This document shows, in pieces, positions 11,865 to 23,362 of a stretch of DNA of 64,000 nucleotides. A program made the position numbers and the translations under genes. The DNA comes from Panulirus ornatus (Eukaryota; Arthropoda; Malacostraca; Decapoda; Palinuridae): the NCBI RefSeq assembly GCF_036320965.1, contig NC_092231.1, positions 254,197 through 318,196 of the forward strand, read 5' to 3'. The notes under the pieces were generated by a model. The model did not search any database. It was not told the origin of the DNA and saw nothing but the letters and a program-made list of their open reading frames with translations. The first letter of the stretch is position 1, and each line of letters starts with the position of its first letter.

Positions 11865-12240
11865 CCATAATCATTGCAACAGTAGGTTCATGCGTCACAT
11901 AATGGTTGCAGCAGTGCGTTATGGTGCTACATGAAGGTTCCAACAATTGGTTAAGTTGCCGTATAATGGTTGCACTAGTGGTTTAACTGCCGCATAATGG
12001 TTACACCTCCAGTTCAACTGCCGTAAAATGGTTGCAACCGTAGTTTAACTGCCGTAAAATGGTTGCACCAGTAGTTTAACTGTCACATAATGGTTACATC
12101 ACTAGTTTAACTGCCACATAATGGTTTTAACAGTAGGGTATGGTGCTACATATAAGTTGCAACAGTTGATGAGGATGACACAATAGTCGCAATAGTGTCA
12201 ACTGCCATATGGTGATTGTAGCAATAGGTTTAGGTTTTGC
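11865..12240. repeat. 31-bp GGTTGCAACAGTAG minisatellite, right piece
   Basis: About eleven imperfect units such as GGTTGCACTAGTGGTTTAAC followed by TGCCGCATAAT. The unit is shared with 7075-7175. The LINE block 7180-11760 lies between the two pieces. Confidence 0.85.
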
Positions 12241-12880
12241 AGAGTCCTACCATCAGTAAGTTTTCGCTCCAGAGGCCGCGACACATTATAGTACCATGAA
12301 TTTGAATAACTCAGCCGGTCTTATCCTATGTTAACTAATTTACGTAAGTAATTACCGAAGGCAAACATTGATAATTGGGTCTTGAGGATTTCTTGTAAGA
12401 TCAGTGAAATCAGCTTAGTGCAGTTAGTGCTAATTGTTCCTCTCGATGCAATTAGATACGAGAATTAAACACAAGCCTCCTTGCCCCTCGTCCTCCTCCT
12501 CTTTCTTCTCTCGCTTAACTTATTTCTTTTCTGTCCTTCATTCCTTCACCATTTCCTCCTCCACCTTACTTCATCTCCCCACCTACGGTCTTTCTGTTTT
12601 CATATTCCCCCTCAGTCTTCTGTCTCCTTCACTCTGTCCCTCCCTGTATCGCAATACCTGGGTGAGAGTAAGCAGGAATTCGGGATGCTAATTATCGATG
12701 GACGCCAATGAAACTTTCTCCCGGGCGGATTTAGGCGTACAGTTGTTAGTTGCTTTACCTTACTTCATATAAAACCTTTAGACTGTTTTGAGGGTTCTCT
12801 ACCCCTACAGCCAGCTCCCGTACCTAACCTTAACTTATCTTACGTTTACCTTACTGTGGCTTCGGAGGTCTATATCCCCC
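12241..12880. other. no gene; pyrimidine-rich tract
   Basis: From about 12475 to 12655 the plus strand is strongly C/T-rich (many TCCTCC and TTCTTC strings), giving Ser/Leu/Phe-rich frames that are compositional. No splice-site pair or domain was convincing. Confidence 0.55.
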
Positions 12881-12884
12881 TAAA

Positions 12885-13935
12885 GTCTGATCTTCGACAA
12901 GGCTTTCGAGTTCATCCTTGGTCAGCCAGGCTGCTAGACGCCATTGACCCTTATGCCTACGTAACCACCACAGTCCGGCTAGTCTGGTGCATTTTGTAGG
13001 GTCATGTTCTGGACATTATCAAATTTCTACGCTGAACAGTCCATCAGGTTTCGAACGACTTTAGGCATTGCATTAAATGATTTTAGGCCTCTGATGTTTC
13101 GTATGTTTGCTCTTGTATAACTGAACCTTTCCACTTCAGTGACAGTATTTCGGTTTCCCTCACCTGTTGTACCGGTAGGAAATAATTTTTCGAGCGCTTT
13201 TCTAGAACCATTCTTTCAAGATTGTCGTAGAATAATTAATGATACATCTCTCACGTTTGCTTTCGCGGGAATGCAACCTCATTGGTTTCCGTTATTTCCA
13301 GTAGTTCACATGCTTGACAGTGTCAACGTGGGTTATGAAAGACGTTTGCACACTTTTAACTGCTGTGTTGCCCTCCGAGAAGGACGTTGTAGGCATATTC
13401 TAGTCGAAAGAGTATAGCCATGAATAGCGTCTTCATGGTTTGTACATCTCTTGTCTGTAAGGTCCCTAAAAACCTTCCAGGTATGATTTTGGAGGTAGTT
13501 GTTACTTTCAAGCTGAAGCTAGTTATTATACACCGTTACTCCAGAGTTCTTTCTTGATGTGATAGTATTCGTTTATGTAGGGCAGTCTTTACTGCTTTTT
13601 CTTTCTGTATTTCCCCCATGTAACGGAGTCATTAATTTTTCCACCACAATGACTCTCCTGAATATTTGATTTACAGCATAGAGTTGTAATTTTCTATGAC
13701 GTCTATTCATCAGATTTCCATCTTTACTCTGGTATTATCGCTTAAGGATTATATGAAACTTCAGTTTGTGTTTGCGTCTCTCACATGTGAGAATGACAGT
13801 GGAGGTGCAGTACAGTTCCTTGGGAACTGAGCTCTTTACCATAGAGGCGTTGGTCACAGCCTGATATACAACAACCAGTTATGATCAGTAAGTTAAGAGG
13901 TTGTATATTATTTATATTTTTAAATTGTAGTCGAT
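12885..13935 (-). mobile_element. LINE family C copy c, 3' half
   Basis: The plus-strand text matches the layout of family C copy a read from its 3' end. The terminal block with CAGGCTG and CCAACCTGG-like strings lies at 12920-13000. The strings cognate to those near 7400 of copy a lie at 13080-13140. The RT interior lies at 13740-13900, matching copy a around 8050-8240. It is very decayed with no open frame. Confidence 0.6.
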
Positions 13936-14880
13936 TATTAGAGATAAAATCGTAGCGTTCTTGGAACAACACAGCCTGATTAATGATACAAAGCATGGTT
14001 ATAGAAGGCGCAGATCATGCCTTACAAGCCTCCTTGAATTTTATTATAGATTATCCATTACTTACGACAAGACAAAAGCAAAAGATATAACATTTCTGGA
14101 CTTCCAGAAAGCATTCGACAAAGTCATCCGCGTTAAACTGATACATAAAGTCCGGGCCTTAGGGATTGCTGATTGCTTAGGATATTGAATAGAAGCGTGG
14201 TTGCGTGATAGGAGGCAGAGAATCGTAATTAATGGTGAGTCGTCACTGTGGCCATCCATTGCTAGTGGCGGGGGGGGGGGGGTCCCCAGGGATTTGGGGG
14301 TGACCACTAGTGGGGTCCCCAGGGATCTGTACTTGGCCCTGTACTTTTCAATATCTATATTAACAGTAATGATTAGGGCAAAGATCAGCAATGCCACATT
14401 ATTAACTGAAAAAGATAGACTTAAGTTTATGAATACCATTTACATTCAATAAATGTCACCTGTTACAAGTAGGAAACCTCAAGAAAAGTTGTTATGAACT
14501 GATGGGCCACAAGATAAAGGATACCCTTACTGTGAGAGATCTAGTGGTGACTGTTTCCAGTAAATTCAAAGCCTCCCAGCATTACAATGAAGCTGCCAAG
14601 AAAGCAAATAGGATATTAGAATTTATTAACAGAAACTTTATGTACAAAAGCAAGGATGTGATATTGCCACTATACCTAAGTCTAGTTGGACTACATCTCG
14701 AATATGCAAAGATGCTCTTGAATTGGAAACAGTGCAGCAAAGAGCAACTAGATTGATTCCTTCTTTGCGTTTATCAACTGACTTATATTTCTTTCTTGTA
14801 TCTCCCCTGATGTGATTATTTCACGAAAGTGCACTTGGGAACTTACCGTGTTTCATTTCCCCGTGGACTCATAGAAATAT
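13936..14880 (+). mobile_element. CR1/Jockey-like LINE fragment, RT domain
   Basis: Frames at 13961-14188 and 14502-14756 read as one RT with internal breaks. They show KHGYRRRRSCLTSLLEFYYR, then the catalytic aspartate block ITFLDFQKAFDKV, a damaged SSGVPRD block at 14270-14330, LTVRDLVVTVSSK and FINRNFMYKSKDVILPLYL. Canonically the damaged block is G-V-P-Q-G-S-V-L-G-P; here a G-run and a roughly 45-bp local duplication of the GGGGTCCCCAGGGAT string disrupt it. The FADD-containing part is missing. The 3' end runs to about 14880 in a decayed tail. Confidence 0.78.
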
Positions 14881-14909
14881 ACTTTATCACGCGCTAAATT
14901 GTGATCCTT

Positions 14910-14913
<4 letters not shown>

Positions 14914-14987
<74 letters not shown>
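14914..14987. repeat. (AT)n microsatellite
   Basis: About 37 uninterrupted AT dinucleotides, directly followed by a 26-bp fragment of the family A 3' tail. Confidence 0.97.
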
Positions 14988-14989
<2 letters not shown>

Positions 14990-15013
14990 CAAACGCGGGA
15001 GACAGCGACAAAG
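14988..15013 (+). mobile_element. 26-bp family A LINE 3'-tail micro-copy
   Basis: The 26 bases begin CGCAAACGCGGGAGACAGCG and end in GACAAAG. They equal the last bases of the family A 3' UTR as seen at 47211-47230 on the plus strand, and are followed by an AT-rich, A-rich tail. They face the inverted end of copy 1 at 15061-15084, forming an inverted repeat with a spacer of about 47 bp. It may be an extremely 5'-truncated insertion. Confidence 0.7.
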
Positions 15014-15061
15014 TATAATAAATATATAAAAAAAAATATATATATATATATATTTTTTTTT

Positions 15062-17330
15062 TTTGTCGCTGTCTCCCGCGTTTGTGAGGTAGCGCAAGGA
15101 AACAGACGAAAGAAATGGCCCAACCCACCCCCATACACATGTATATACATACGTCCACACACGCAAATATACATACCTACACAGCTTTCCATGGTTTACC
15201 ACTGACAGCACGTCAACCCCGGTATACCACATCGCTCCAATTCACTCTATTCCTTGCCCTCCTTTCACCCTCCTGCATGTTCAGGCCCCGATCACACAAA
15301 ATCTTTTTCACTCCATCTTTCCACCTCCAATTTGGTCTCCCTCTTCTCCTCGTTCCCTCCACCTCCGACACATATATCCTCTTGGTCAATCTTTCCTCAC
15401 TCATTCTCTCCATGTGCCCAAACCATTTCAAAATACCCTCTTCTGCTCTCTCAACCACGCTCTTTTTATTTCCACACATCTCTCTTACCCTTACGTTACT
15501 TACTCGATCAAACCACCTCACACCACACATTGTCCTCAAACATCTCATTTTCAGCACATCCATCCTCCTGCGCACAACTCTATCCATAGCCCACGCCTCG
15601 CAACCATACAACATTGTTGGAACCACTATTCCTTCAAACATACCCATTTTTGCTTTCCGAGATAATGTTCTCGACTTCCACACATTCTTCAAGGCTCCCA
15701 GAATTTTCGCCCCCTCCCCCACCCTATGATCCACTTCCGCTTCCATGGTTCCATCCGCTGCCAGATCCACTCCCAGATATCTAAATCACTTCACTTCCTC
15801 CAGTTTTTCTCCATTCAAACTCACCTCCCAATTGACTTGACCCTCAACCCTACTGTACCTAATAACCTTGCTCTTATTCACATTTACTCTTAACTTTCTT
15901 CTTCCACACACTTTACCAAACTCAGTCACCAGCTTCTGCAGTTTCTCACATGAATCAGCCACCAGCGCTGTATCATCAGCGAACAACAACTGACTCACTT
16001 CCCAAGCTCTCTCATCCCCAACAGACTTCATACTTGCCCCTCTTTCCAAAACTCTTGCATTTACCTCCCTAACAACCCCATCCATAAACAAATTAAACAA
16101 CCATGGAGACATCACACACCCCTGCCGCAAACCTACATTCACTGAGAACCAATCACTTTCCTCTCTTCCTACACGTACACATGCCTTACATCCTCGATAA
16201 AAACTTTTCACTGCTTCTAACAACTTTCCTCCCACACCATATATTCTTAATACCTTCCACAGAGCATCTCTATCAACTCTATCATATGCCTTCTCCAGAT
16301 CCATAAATGCTACATACAAATCCATTTGCTTTTCTAAGTATTTCTCACATACATTCTTCAAAGCAAACACCTGATCCACACATCCTCTACCACTTCTGAA
16401 ACCACACTGCTCTTCCCCAATCTGATGCTCTGTACATGCCTTCATCCTCTCAATCAATACCCTCCCATATAATTTACCAGGAATACTCAACAAACTTATA
16501 CCTCTGTAATTTGAGCACTCACTCTTATCCCCTTTGCCTTTGTACAATGGCACTATGCACGCATTCCGCCAATCCTCAGGCACCTCACCATGAGTCATAC
16601 ATACATTAAATAACCTTACCAACCAGTCAACAATACAGTCACCCCCTTTTTTAATAAATTCCACTGCAATACCATCCAAACCTGCTGCCTTGCCGGCTTT
16701 CATCTTCCGCAAAGCTTTCACTACCTCTTCTCTGTTTACCAAATCATTTTCCCTAACCCTCTCACTTTGCACACCACCTCGACCAAAACACCCTATATCT
16801 GCCACTCTATCATCAAACACATTCAACAAACCTTCAAAATACTCACTCCATCTCCTTCTCACATCACCACTACTTGTCATCACCTCCCCATTTGCGCCCT
16901 TCACTGAAGTTCCCATTTGCTCCCCTGTCTTACGCACTTTATTTACCTCCTTCCAGAACATCTTTTTATTCTCCCTAAAATTTAATGATACTCTCTCACC
17001 CCAACTCTCATTTGCCCTTTTTTTCACCTCTTGCACCTTTCTCTTGACCTCCTGTCTCTTTCTTTTATACATCTCCCACTCAATTGCATTTTTTCCCTGC
17101 AAAAATCGTCCAAATGCCTCTCTCTTCTCTTTCACTAATACTCTTACTTCTTCATCCCACCACTCACTACCCTTTCTAATCAACCCACCTCCCACTCTTC
17201 TCATGCCACAAGCATCTTTTGCGCAATCCATCACTGATTCCCTAAATACATCCCATTCCTCCCCCACTCCCCTTACTTCCATTGTTCTCACCTTTTTCCA
17301 TTCTGTACTCAGTCTCTCCTGGTACCTCAC
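15062..17330 (-). mobile_element. RTE-like LINE family A, copy 1
   Basis: The element spans part of the endonuclease-RT linker through the 3' UTR. The 3' UTR is at 15062-15212 and ends at its inner side in GACAAA plus poly-T as seen from the plus strand. The copy is nearly identical to those at 47838-49460 and 61153-64000, which indicates recent spread. Its 5' edge at about 17330 joins copy 2 directly, rather than unique flanking DNA. Confidence 0.85.
15213..17330 (-). pseudogene. RTE-like LINE reverse transcriptase ORF, one nonsense codon
   Basis: A frame of about 700 codons encodes linker, RT and C-terminal domain. RT blocks in order are KAGKAAGLDGIAVEF, VPLYKGKGDKSECSNYRGIS, CGFRSGRGCVDQVFALKN, the first catalytic aspartate in YVAFMDLEKAYDRV, GLRQGCVMSPWLFNLFMDG, and LLFADDTALVAD with the FADD catalytic pair. 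The C-terminus has PTMLYGCEAW and WFGHMERMSEERL. At 15783-15785 a TGT cysteine codon seen in the sister copies (EEVKCFRYLG) is TGA, splitting the frame into 514 and 185 codons. The protein would make cDNA at the nicked target. The RTE assignment rests on the overall motif order and resemblance to RTE/CFDP2-like proteins. Confidence 0.85.
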
Positions 17331-18453
17331 TCATTCTCTCCATGTGCCCAAACCACTTCAAAACACCCTCTTCTGCTCTCTCAACCACGCTCTTTTTATT
17401 TCCACACATCTCTCTTACCCTTACGTTACTCACTCGATCAAACCACCTCACACCACACATTGTCCTCAAACATCTCATTTCCAGCACATCCATCCTCCTG
17501 CGCACAACTCTATCCAAAGCCCACGCCTCGCAACCATACAACATTGTTGGAACCACTATTCCTTCAAACATACCCATTTTTGCTTTCCGAGATAATGTTC
17601 TCGACTTCCACACATTCTTCAAGGCCCCCAGAATTTTCGCCCCCTCCCCCACCCTATGATCCACTTCCGCTTCCATGGTTCCATCCGCTGCCAGATCCAC
17701 TCCCAGATATCTAAAACACTTCACTTTCTCCAGTTTTTCTCCATTCAAACTCACCTCCCAACTGACTTGACCCTCAACCCTACTGTACCTAATAACCTTG
17801 CTCTTATTCACATTTACTCTTAACTTTCTTCTTTCACACACTTTACCAAACTCAGTCACCAGCCTCTGCAGTTTCTCACATGAATCAGCCACCAGCGCTG
17901 TATCATCAGCGAACAACAACTGACTCACTTCCCAAGCTCTCTCATCCACAACAGACTTCATACTTGCCCCTCTTTCCAAAACTCTTGCATTCACCTCCCT
18001 AACAACCCCATCCATAAACAAATTAAACAACCATGGAGACATCACACACCCCTGCCGCAAACCTACATTCACTTAGAACCAATCACTTTCCTCTCTTCCT
18101 ACACGTACACATGCCTTACATCCTCGATAAAAACTTTTCACTGCTTCTAACAACTTTCCTCCCACACCATATATTCTTAATACCTTCCACAGAGCATCTC
18201 TATCAACTCTATCATATGCCTTCTCCAGATCCATAAATGCTACATACAAATCCATTTGCTTTTCTAAGTATTTCTCACATACATTCTTCAAAGCAAACAC
18301 CTGATCCACACATCCTCTACCACTTCTGAAACCACACTGCTCTTCCCCAATCTGATTCTCTGTACATGCCTTCATCCTCTCAATCAATACCCTCCCATAT
18401 AATTTACCAGGAATACTCAACAAACTTATACCTCTGTAATTTGAGCACTCACT

Positions 18454-18455
<2 letters not shown>
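17331..18455 (-). pseudogene. RTE-like LINE family A, copy 2 (RT fragment)
   Basis: The copy covers RT from SECSNYRGISLLSIPGKLYG through FADD, PTMLYGCEAW and WFGHMERMSE, and stops there: its last part and 3' UTR are missing. Frames 17242-18072 and 18073-18456 are in phase and separated by one TCA to TAA nonsense change near 18073 (ESDWF-stop). At about 17330 it fuses to copy 1, so the downstream 25 residues of the frame come from copy 1 linker sequence in another phase. Its 5' end abuts (AT)n at 18456. Confidence 0.85.

Positions 18456-18524
<69 letters not shown>
18456..18524. repeat. (AT)n microsatellite
   Basis: About 34 AT dinucleotides between the 5'-truncated end of family A copy 2 and the 3' end of a SINE-like element. 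Confidence 0.97.
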
Positions 18525-18529
<5 letters not shown>

Positions 18530-18692
18530 AGCATCAGCGAGGTAATTAATTTATTGACCAACCCCAAGGGAAGGATAAACAGCTGGGTTAATTTTGGACA
18601 GACTACCGCAACCATGAATTGATCTTATCAGGTGGAACCCGGGCGGCCTCGTGAATGCATCATGGTCAGGTAACCGGTACACCACGGAGGTG
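18525..18692 (-). mobile_element. tRNA-derived SINE candidate
   Basis: Read on the minus strand, the head at 18692-18630 has an A-box-like GTGGTGTACCGGTTACC and, about 40 bases later, a B-box-like GGGTTCCACC, the spacing of a tRNA-type RNA polymerase III promoter. The body continues with CCCAGCTGTTTATCCTTCCC and TTGGGGTTGGTCAATAAATT, then TTACCTCGCTGATGC, and passes directly into (AT)n. tRNA-headed SINEs with this kind of body occur in decapods from memory, not from a search. It does not fold as a credible tRNA gene. Only one copy is in the window. Confidence 0.6.
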
Positions 18693-18950
18693 AAACTTCT
18701 CTGGCAAGGACAAGGTGGCATCTTCTCTGCTTCATCTGTTCATTGTTTATCTAATAAGACATTTTTCCCTGGGCCCAGCATAGATACGGGAATCGGTAAC
18801 ACAAAAGTCAGTTCGGGTCAAAGGTCAGCGATCAGACTCGTATGTACAACAGTTATTATTATGGAATTTTTCTTTTTCTCTGAAGACCAGACAAACTCTG
18901 CATGTCAGTTCATCTGCTGCATAAGAAGGCATTGATGGAAAATATTTATA

Positions 18951-18953
<3 letters not shown>

Positions 18954-19032
<79 letters not shown>
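18954..19032. repeat. (GA)n microsatellite
   Basis: About 39 GA dinucleotides. The long Leu/Ser or Arg/Glu frames across it are artefacts. Confidence 0.97.
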
Positions 19033-19033
<1 letters not shown>

Positions 19034-22000
19034 TCTGTTTGAGCCTGCCAACCTTGCAAATGGCTTCTTGATGAAGTCTTACCTTCTCTGTGAACATTAT
19101 TGATGCTACAGTACAGTTAGTTTGCTCCACTTATTCGTTTCTCGAAGATTTCTTTAAGTTGGGACCAACTTCGTTATCATCAATGTATATTTATTTCCGT
19201 TCAAAGTTTCATATAGATTTGCATTGCATGTGTTCATCTTATTGTTTCTTGCTTTAGGCTGTGGTGTTCTGACGTATAATTGCCTGTTAGTAGATGAGAA
19301 AAGATGAAATAGGTAAAGATGAAGATTGTGCGGCAGGAGGAGGGGAGAGAAGACGGGTGAGGAAATGTAAGAGAGATGATGTGTGTGGGGAGAGTGAAGA
19401 GTGATAACAGGGGAGAGGGAGAGGGAGACAGGAAGGACAAGACGAATGACCAGGGGGAAAGTTGAGGATGGGACAGAGGCGGTGTAATTATGTTGATGAC
19501 GAAGGTAATCATTATTTGCAGGTGGAGTATAGTGAGATTTTATAAAAAATGTAAAGTCGTAATACAAATAGTGAAATTGGTTGAGAAATATTGTTTTATG
19601 GTGCTTTGTGGTTGGGATCTGTGTACTGAGATATTGTTTTAGAATAGGTCTTGTGTACTTATGTCTTAGTTACGCAGGGGCTTATATATTCCTGTGTAGA
19701 TGGATAATCATAATTTTTTATCTGGGAATTATCAAGATAAATGAATTTGAAAATGGGTATTCAGTCAGTGATATATCATCACTCCCCTCAACACATATAA
19801 ACGAGGTAGTAAGGGAATAAGGCAGAGAGATGTATAAACATTTTTCCTTTAAAGTGCCTCCGAGTTTTACGAAGATGTAACAAGGCCACGATAGACAGCT
19901 GTTCAGAGTGCTCGAAGAATGAACAGAGCTTGAGAAAGGGGATAAACATTAGTTCATGGTTGGAACTTTGTAGCAGTAACAAGTTGTGCTGTAACGAGTA
20001 GGATGTTAAGTGTCGGAGAAATAAGTCACACTGTTGATCTAAATTTGACCTATGAAAAGGAAGGCAGAACTTGAAGTACAGACAGGATGCTGCAGATATG
20101 ATGCGAGGGGGAGGAAGGGAGGTTGGAAGTGAGGGCTTGCTTGTTCGTCATATTAGCTTCAAAATTGAATTTTATAAAGAAAAATAAAGGTGAGTTTGGA
20201 ATGAAGATGGCGTTCCCTAATTTGGCAACAGTATCCCATTTCAGGACGAAGATGGCATTGCTTAACATTAGTAAAAGGTTGCAAGATTAGACTGTAGTTT
20301 AGTTTGTTTAAGGATGTCGTAGTGGTTAAGGATGTCGTAGTGGTTACATTGTTTCATATGAAAAGCTCTTAAAATGAATGCGGTCGAAAATTGTCTTAGA
20401 TCTTAGAAATGGTTATTACGTTCTGTGTGTTTGACATGCTAGAGTTTAGATGTTGTAGGAAGTAAGAATAAACTAGAAGTGACGTCTAAGCAATATCTAA
20501 CGAGACAGGGCCATAATTTTCTAAGTTATAGACAGCTTTGAAGATCAGTGTTGTGCATAGGCACTTGACGTTGTATTGATGCTATGATTGGAAAGAAAAT
20601 AGAAAATGAAGAAGAAAAGAGGAGCAGGAAAACCATATAAATGGGAAAAGCCGGGAAGGCCAAGCTTGGCATATGCTTTGAGACGTTTAAGATAGCAACA
20701 AGAGGTTTGCCAAAGATGGAGTACCACATTTTTTTTAAGAAGACACTACATCTTCGCGTAATGGCAAGAGTGAAACACCTATTCTGGGTCTTCGTTTAGT
20801 GCAGCTTGTACTTAAATGAGGGAAGAATGTTCCTCCTTGGGATAGTGTCTACCTGTTATATTGGCTTTTCTTTGACACTACGGTTGACTTTCATATATTG
20901 ATATCTATTTGTCATCTGATAGTGAGAGTGCATAGCGTTGAAATAGTCATGAGTTTATGAGTACAGTGTTATGGAGCATGTGGATGACGGCTCAGGGGGA
21001 CGAGAAAGATAGCTCACTATGGATGGTATCGAGAATGGCCCTCTTGCCATTCTCTGAAAATCTATGCTGGTGTTTTTCCCAGAGAACTGTATTTTTTTCT
21101 ACCTCAGAGTGGAGGGATAGCGGCGGCCATAATCACACTGAAATCTTAACATAATTTTAGGATTATCGATTTTCGTTTTATTTGTCGTTTACTTCACATA
21201 ATGAAACTGTTTTCCCCGTATCTGAGAAATTTAATTTATATCTAGGCATTCCTTTCTCGTTAAGAACTTGATTTTTAGTCGTTTTAACAGAAATTCATGG
21301 GAATCTTCGAACGTGTCTTTTTTGTTTTTCTTTTCCCTTATGAACAGTTATGTGAGTGTTGAATGTAATACAGAAATGTGATAAAGGTAGCGTGTCAGTG
21401 ACGCAGTGTTCAGATGTCGGATCAAGAACCTGCTCCACATCATTAGTTGTTCCTAGGTTGGTCAAGATTTTTGACTTTTCACGATTCAAATTCGTCAGAA
21501 AACAGAGGCTCCGGTCCAGAAGGTAAACATTTAAAAACAGTCCGCTGTTCATGAGTATGATAAATCAGCCCTTCAGTCTTGTGAGTGACTTTACCTGAGA
21601 CGACTTAGAAGTTAAAAGGACCAAATTCCGAATCGCGAAAGTTACAAGTGGTTGCTGTCATTCGGAATAACTGAGTAGGTTCAAGAGTCATTTAGATTAA
21701 CGCCTCATCACTTACTGTAGTATGAAGTTATGGATTTTGATCCTATTTCAGTACATTCGTATAATGCAGTTTTGTTTTACAGTTAGCTCTTACACTTACG
21801 ACAATTTGCAGTGAGGACTTTTGAGAATTAATTTCATTAAACATTCCTGATATACCCAGTTGGATAATATGGCTGTTGCGGAAGGAAGACTCTGTTAGAA
21901 GCCTGCCGAGACCTTGTGTGTTGAAGATCTGCCAGATTCCCCTTAAGTGCATCGAGTATTTTGTGGGGCAGGTTGAGGTCGAAATGGGAACATCCTGGTT

Positions 22001-22140
22001 ACGGGGACATGACGTTGAGGGTTATGAGGTGCACAAGAAGCGAAGCTTCTTCCCCCGGTTCTTGGGAGCATAACATGTACACTGATGGAAATATGCAATT
22101 TATCGCCGGCTGACAACTGAGAAAACGAGTTTGTGTTTTG
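19033..22140. other. 3.1 kb without a recognisable gene
   Basis: Mixed DNA. The plus strand is purine-rich at 19300-19490. A perfect 19-bp direct duplication (AAGGATGTCGTAGTGGTTA) sits near 20310-20345. The 60-137 codon frames here have no recognisable domain, and I found no LINE motif on either strand. Confidence 0.5.
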
Positions 22141-22144
22141 GCTT

Positions 22145-22950
22145 CTGTTAGCAAGAAGTGTAAGGACAACCCCCTGCCCCCCGCACGCGTGCGAGCTAGC
22201 GCCAGGAAAAGACAACAAAGGCCACAGTCGTTCACACTCAGTCTCTAGCTGTAATGCACCGAAACCACAGCTCCCTTTCCACATCCAGGCCCCACAAAAC
22301 TTTCCATGTTTACCCCAAACGCTTCACATGCCCTGGTTCAATCTATTGACAGCACGTCGACCCCGGTGTACCACATCGTTCCAATTCACTCTATTGCTTG
22401 CACGCCTTTCACCCTCCTGCATGTTCAGGCCCCGATCGCTCAAAACCTTTTTCACTCCATCCTTCCCCCTCCAATTTGGTCTCCCACTTCTCCTCGTTCC
22501 CTCCACCTCTTGCACATATATCCTCTTTGTCAATCTTTCCTCACTCATTCTCTCCATGTTAGCAAACCATTTCAATACACCCTCTTCTCCTCTTTCAACC
22601 ACACTCTTTTTATTATCACACATCTCTCTTACCCTTTCATTACTTGCTCGATCAAACCACCTCACACCACATATTGTCCTCAAACATCTCATTTCCAACA
22701 CATCCACCCTCCTACGCACAACCCTATCGATAGCCCACGCCTCGCAACCATATAACATTGTTGGAACCATTATTCCTTCAAACACCCATTTTTGCTTTCC
22801 GAGATAATATTCACGCCTTCCACACATTCTTCAACGCTTCCAGAACTTTCGCCCCCTCCCCCACCCTGTGACTCGCTTCCGCTTCCATGATTCCATCCGC
22901 TGCCAAATCCACTCCCAGATATCTATAACACTTCACTTCCTCTAGTTTTT
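22145..22950 (-). pseudogene. older RTE-like LINE (subfamily A2), C-terminus and 3' UTR
   Basis: Two overlapping frames (22324-22827 and 22811-23059) give LEKLEEVKCYRYLGVDLAAD, GEGAKVLEALKNVWKA, then PTMLYGCEAWAIDRVVRRR, VRWFDRASNERVREM and LTKRIYVQEVEGTRRSGRPN. A frameshift near 22810-22830 destroys the block between them. It is clearly diverged from family A. Its 3' UTR (22150-22320) has a CACAGTCGTTCACACTCAGT string and lacks the family A tail, so it represents a different subfamily. Its 5' edge at about 22950 joins another tail fragment. Confidence 0.8.
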
Positions 22951-23062
22951 CCAGCGTTAGTGAGGTAGCGCCATGAACAGACGAAGAAAGGCTGTATCCA
23001 CTCCCCATTCTATAACCGTCATGTATAAATGCACCGAAACTACAGTTGTCAATCCACAACCA
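22951..23062 (-). mobile_element. RTE-like LINE 3'-tail fragment
   Basis: The plus strand reads GCGTTAGTGAGGTAGCGCCA, then ACAGACGAAGAAAGGC, GTATAAATGCACCGAAAC and ACAACCAG. These are the same tail blocks as in the A2 3' UTR but with different spacing. It directly follows the 5' end of the preceding copy. Confidence 0.6.
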
Positions 23063-23288
23063 GTGTAGGAAATACAGAGGATTGTCTTGTAATACTGTCC
23101 TCTTCTTACAATAAGGCGATGCTTCGTCTTCTTACAGTTCATTCATTGTGTATTATTTACCAGTGAACAAGATATTAGTTTTGCCAGCTCTGTTGATTAA
23201 AAACTTTTAAGATGGCATTTGACTGAGGAGGTGTGCAAGACGTATGGCAAATTGGTCTGTGTGTGGATTGGGATGGTTGTTGCCGATA

Positions 23289-23291
<3 letters not shown>

Positions 23292-23358
<67 letters not shown>
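23292..23358. repeat. (GA)n microsatellite
   Basis: About 33 GA dinucleotides. Confidence 0.97.

Positions 23359-23362
<4 letters not shown>

Noticed and set aside
16690..17595. 301-codon plus-strand Ser/Thr/Phe-rich frame (and similar ones at 62827-63540, 15115-15729, 48000-48476)
   Set aside because: Antisense shadow of the family A reverse-transcriptase ORF; the minus-strand frame carries all recognised motifs.
18630..18692. Functional tRNA gene
   Set aside because: A- and B-box-like strings are present but the acceptor and anticodon stems do not pair convincingly, and the sequence continues into a SINE body.
21876..22073. 65-codon frame followed by a CpG-containing stretch as a host exon
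   Set aside because: No splice-site pair, no recognisable domain and no conservation evidence.
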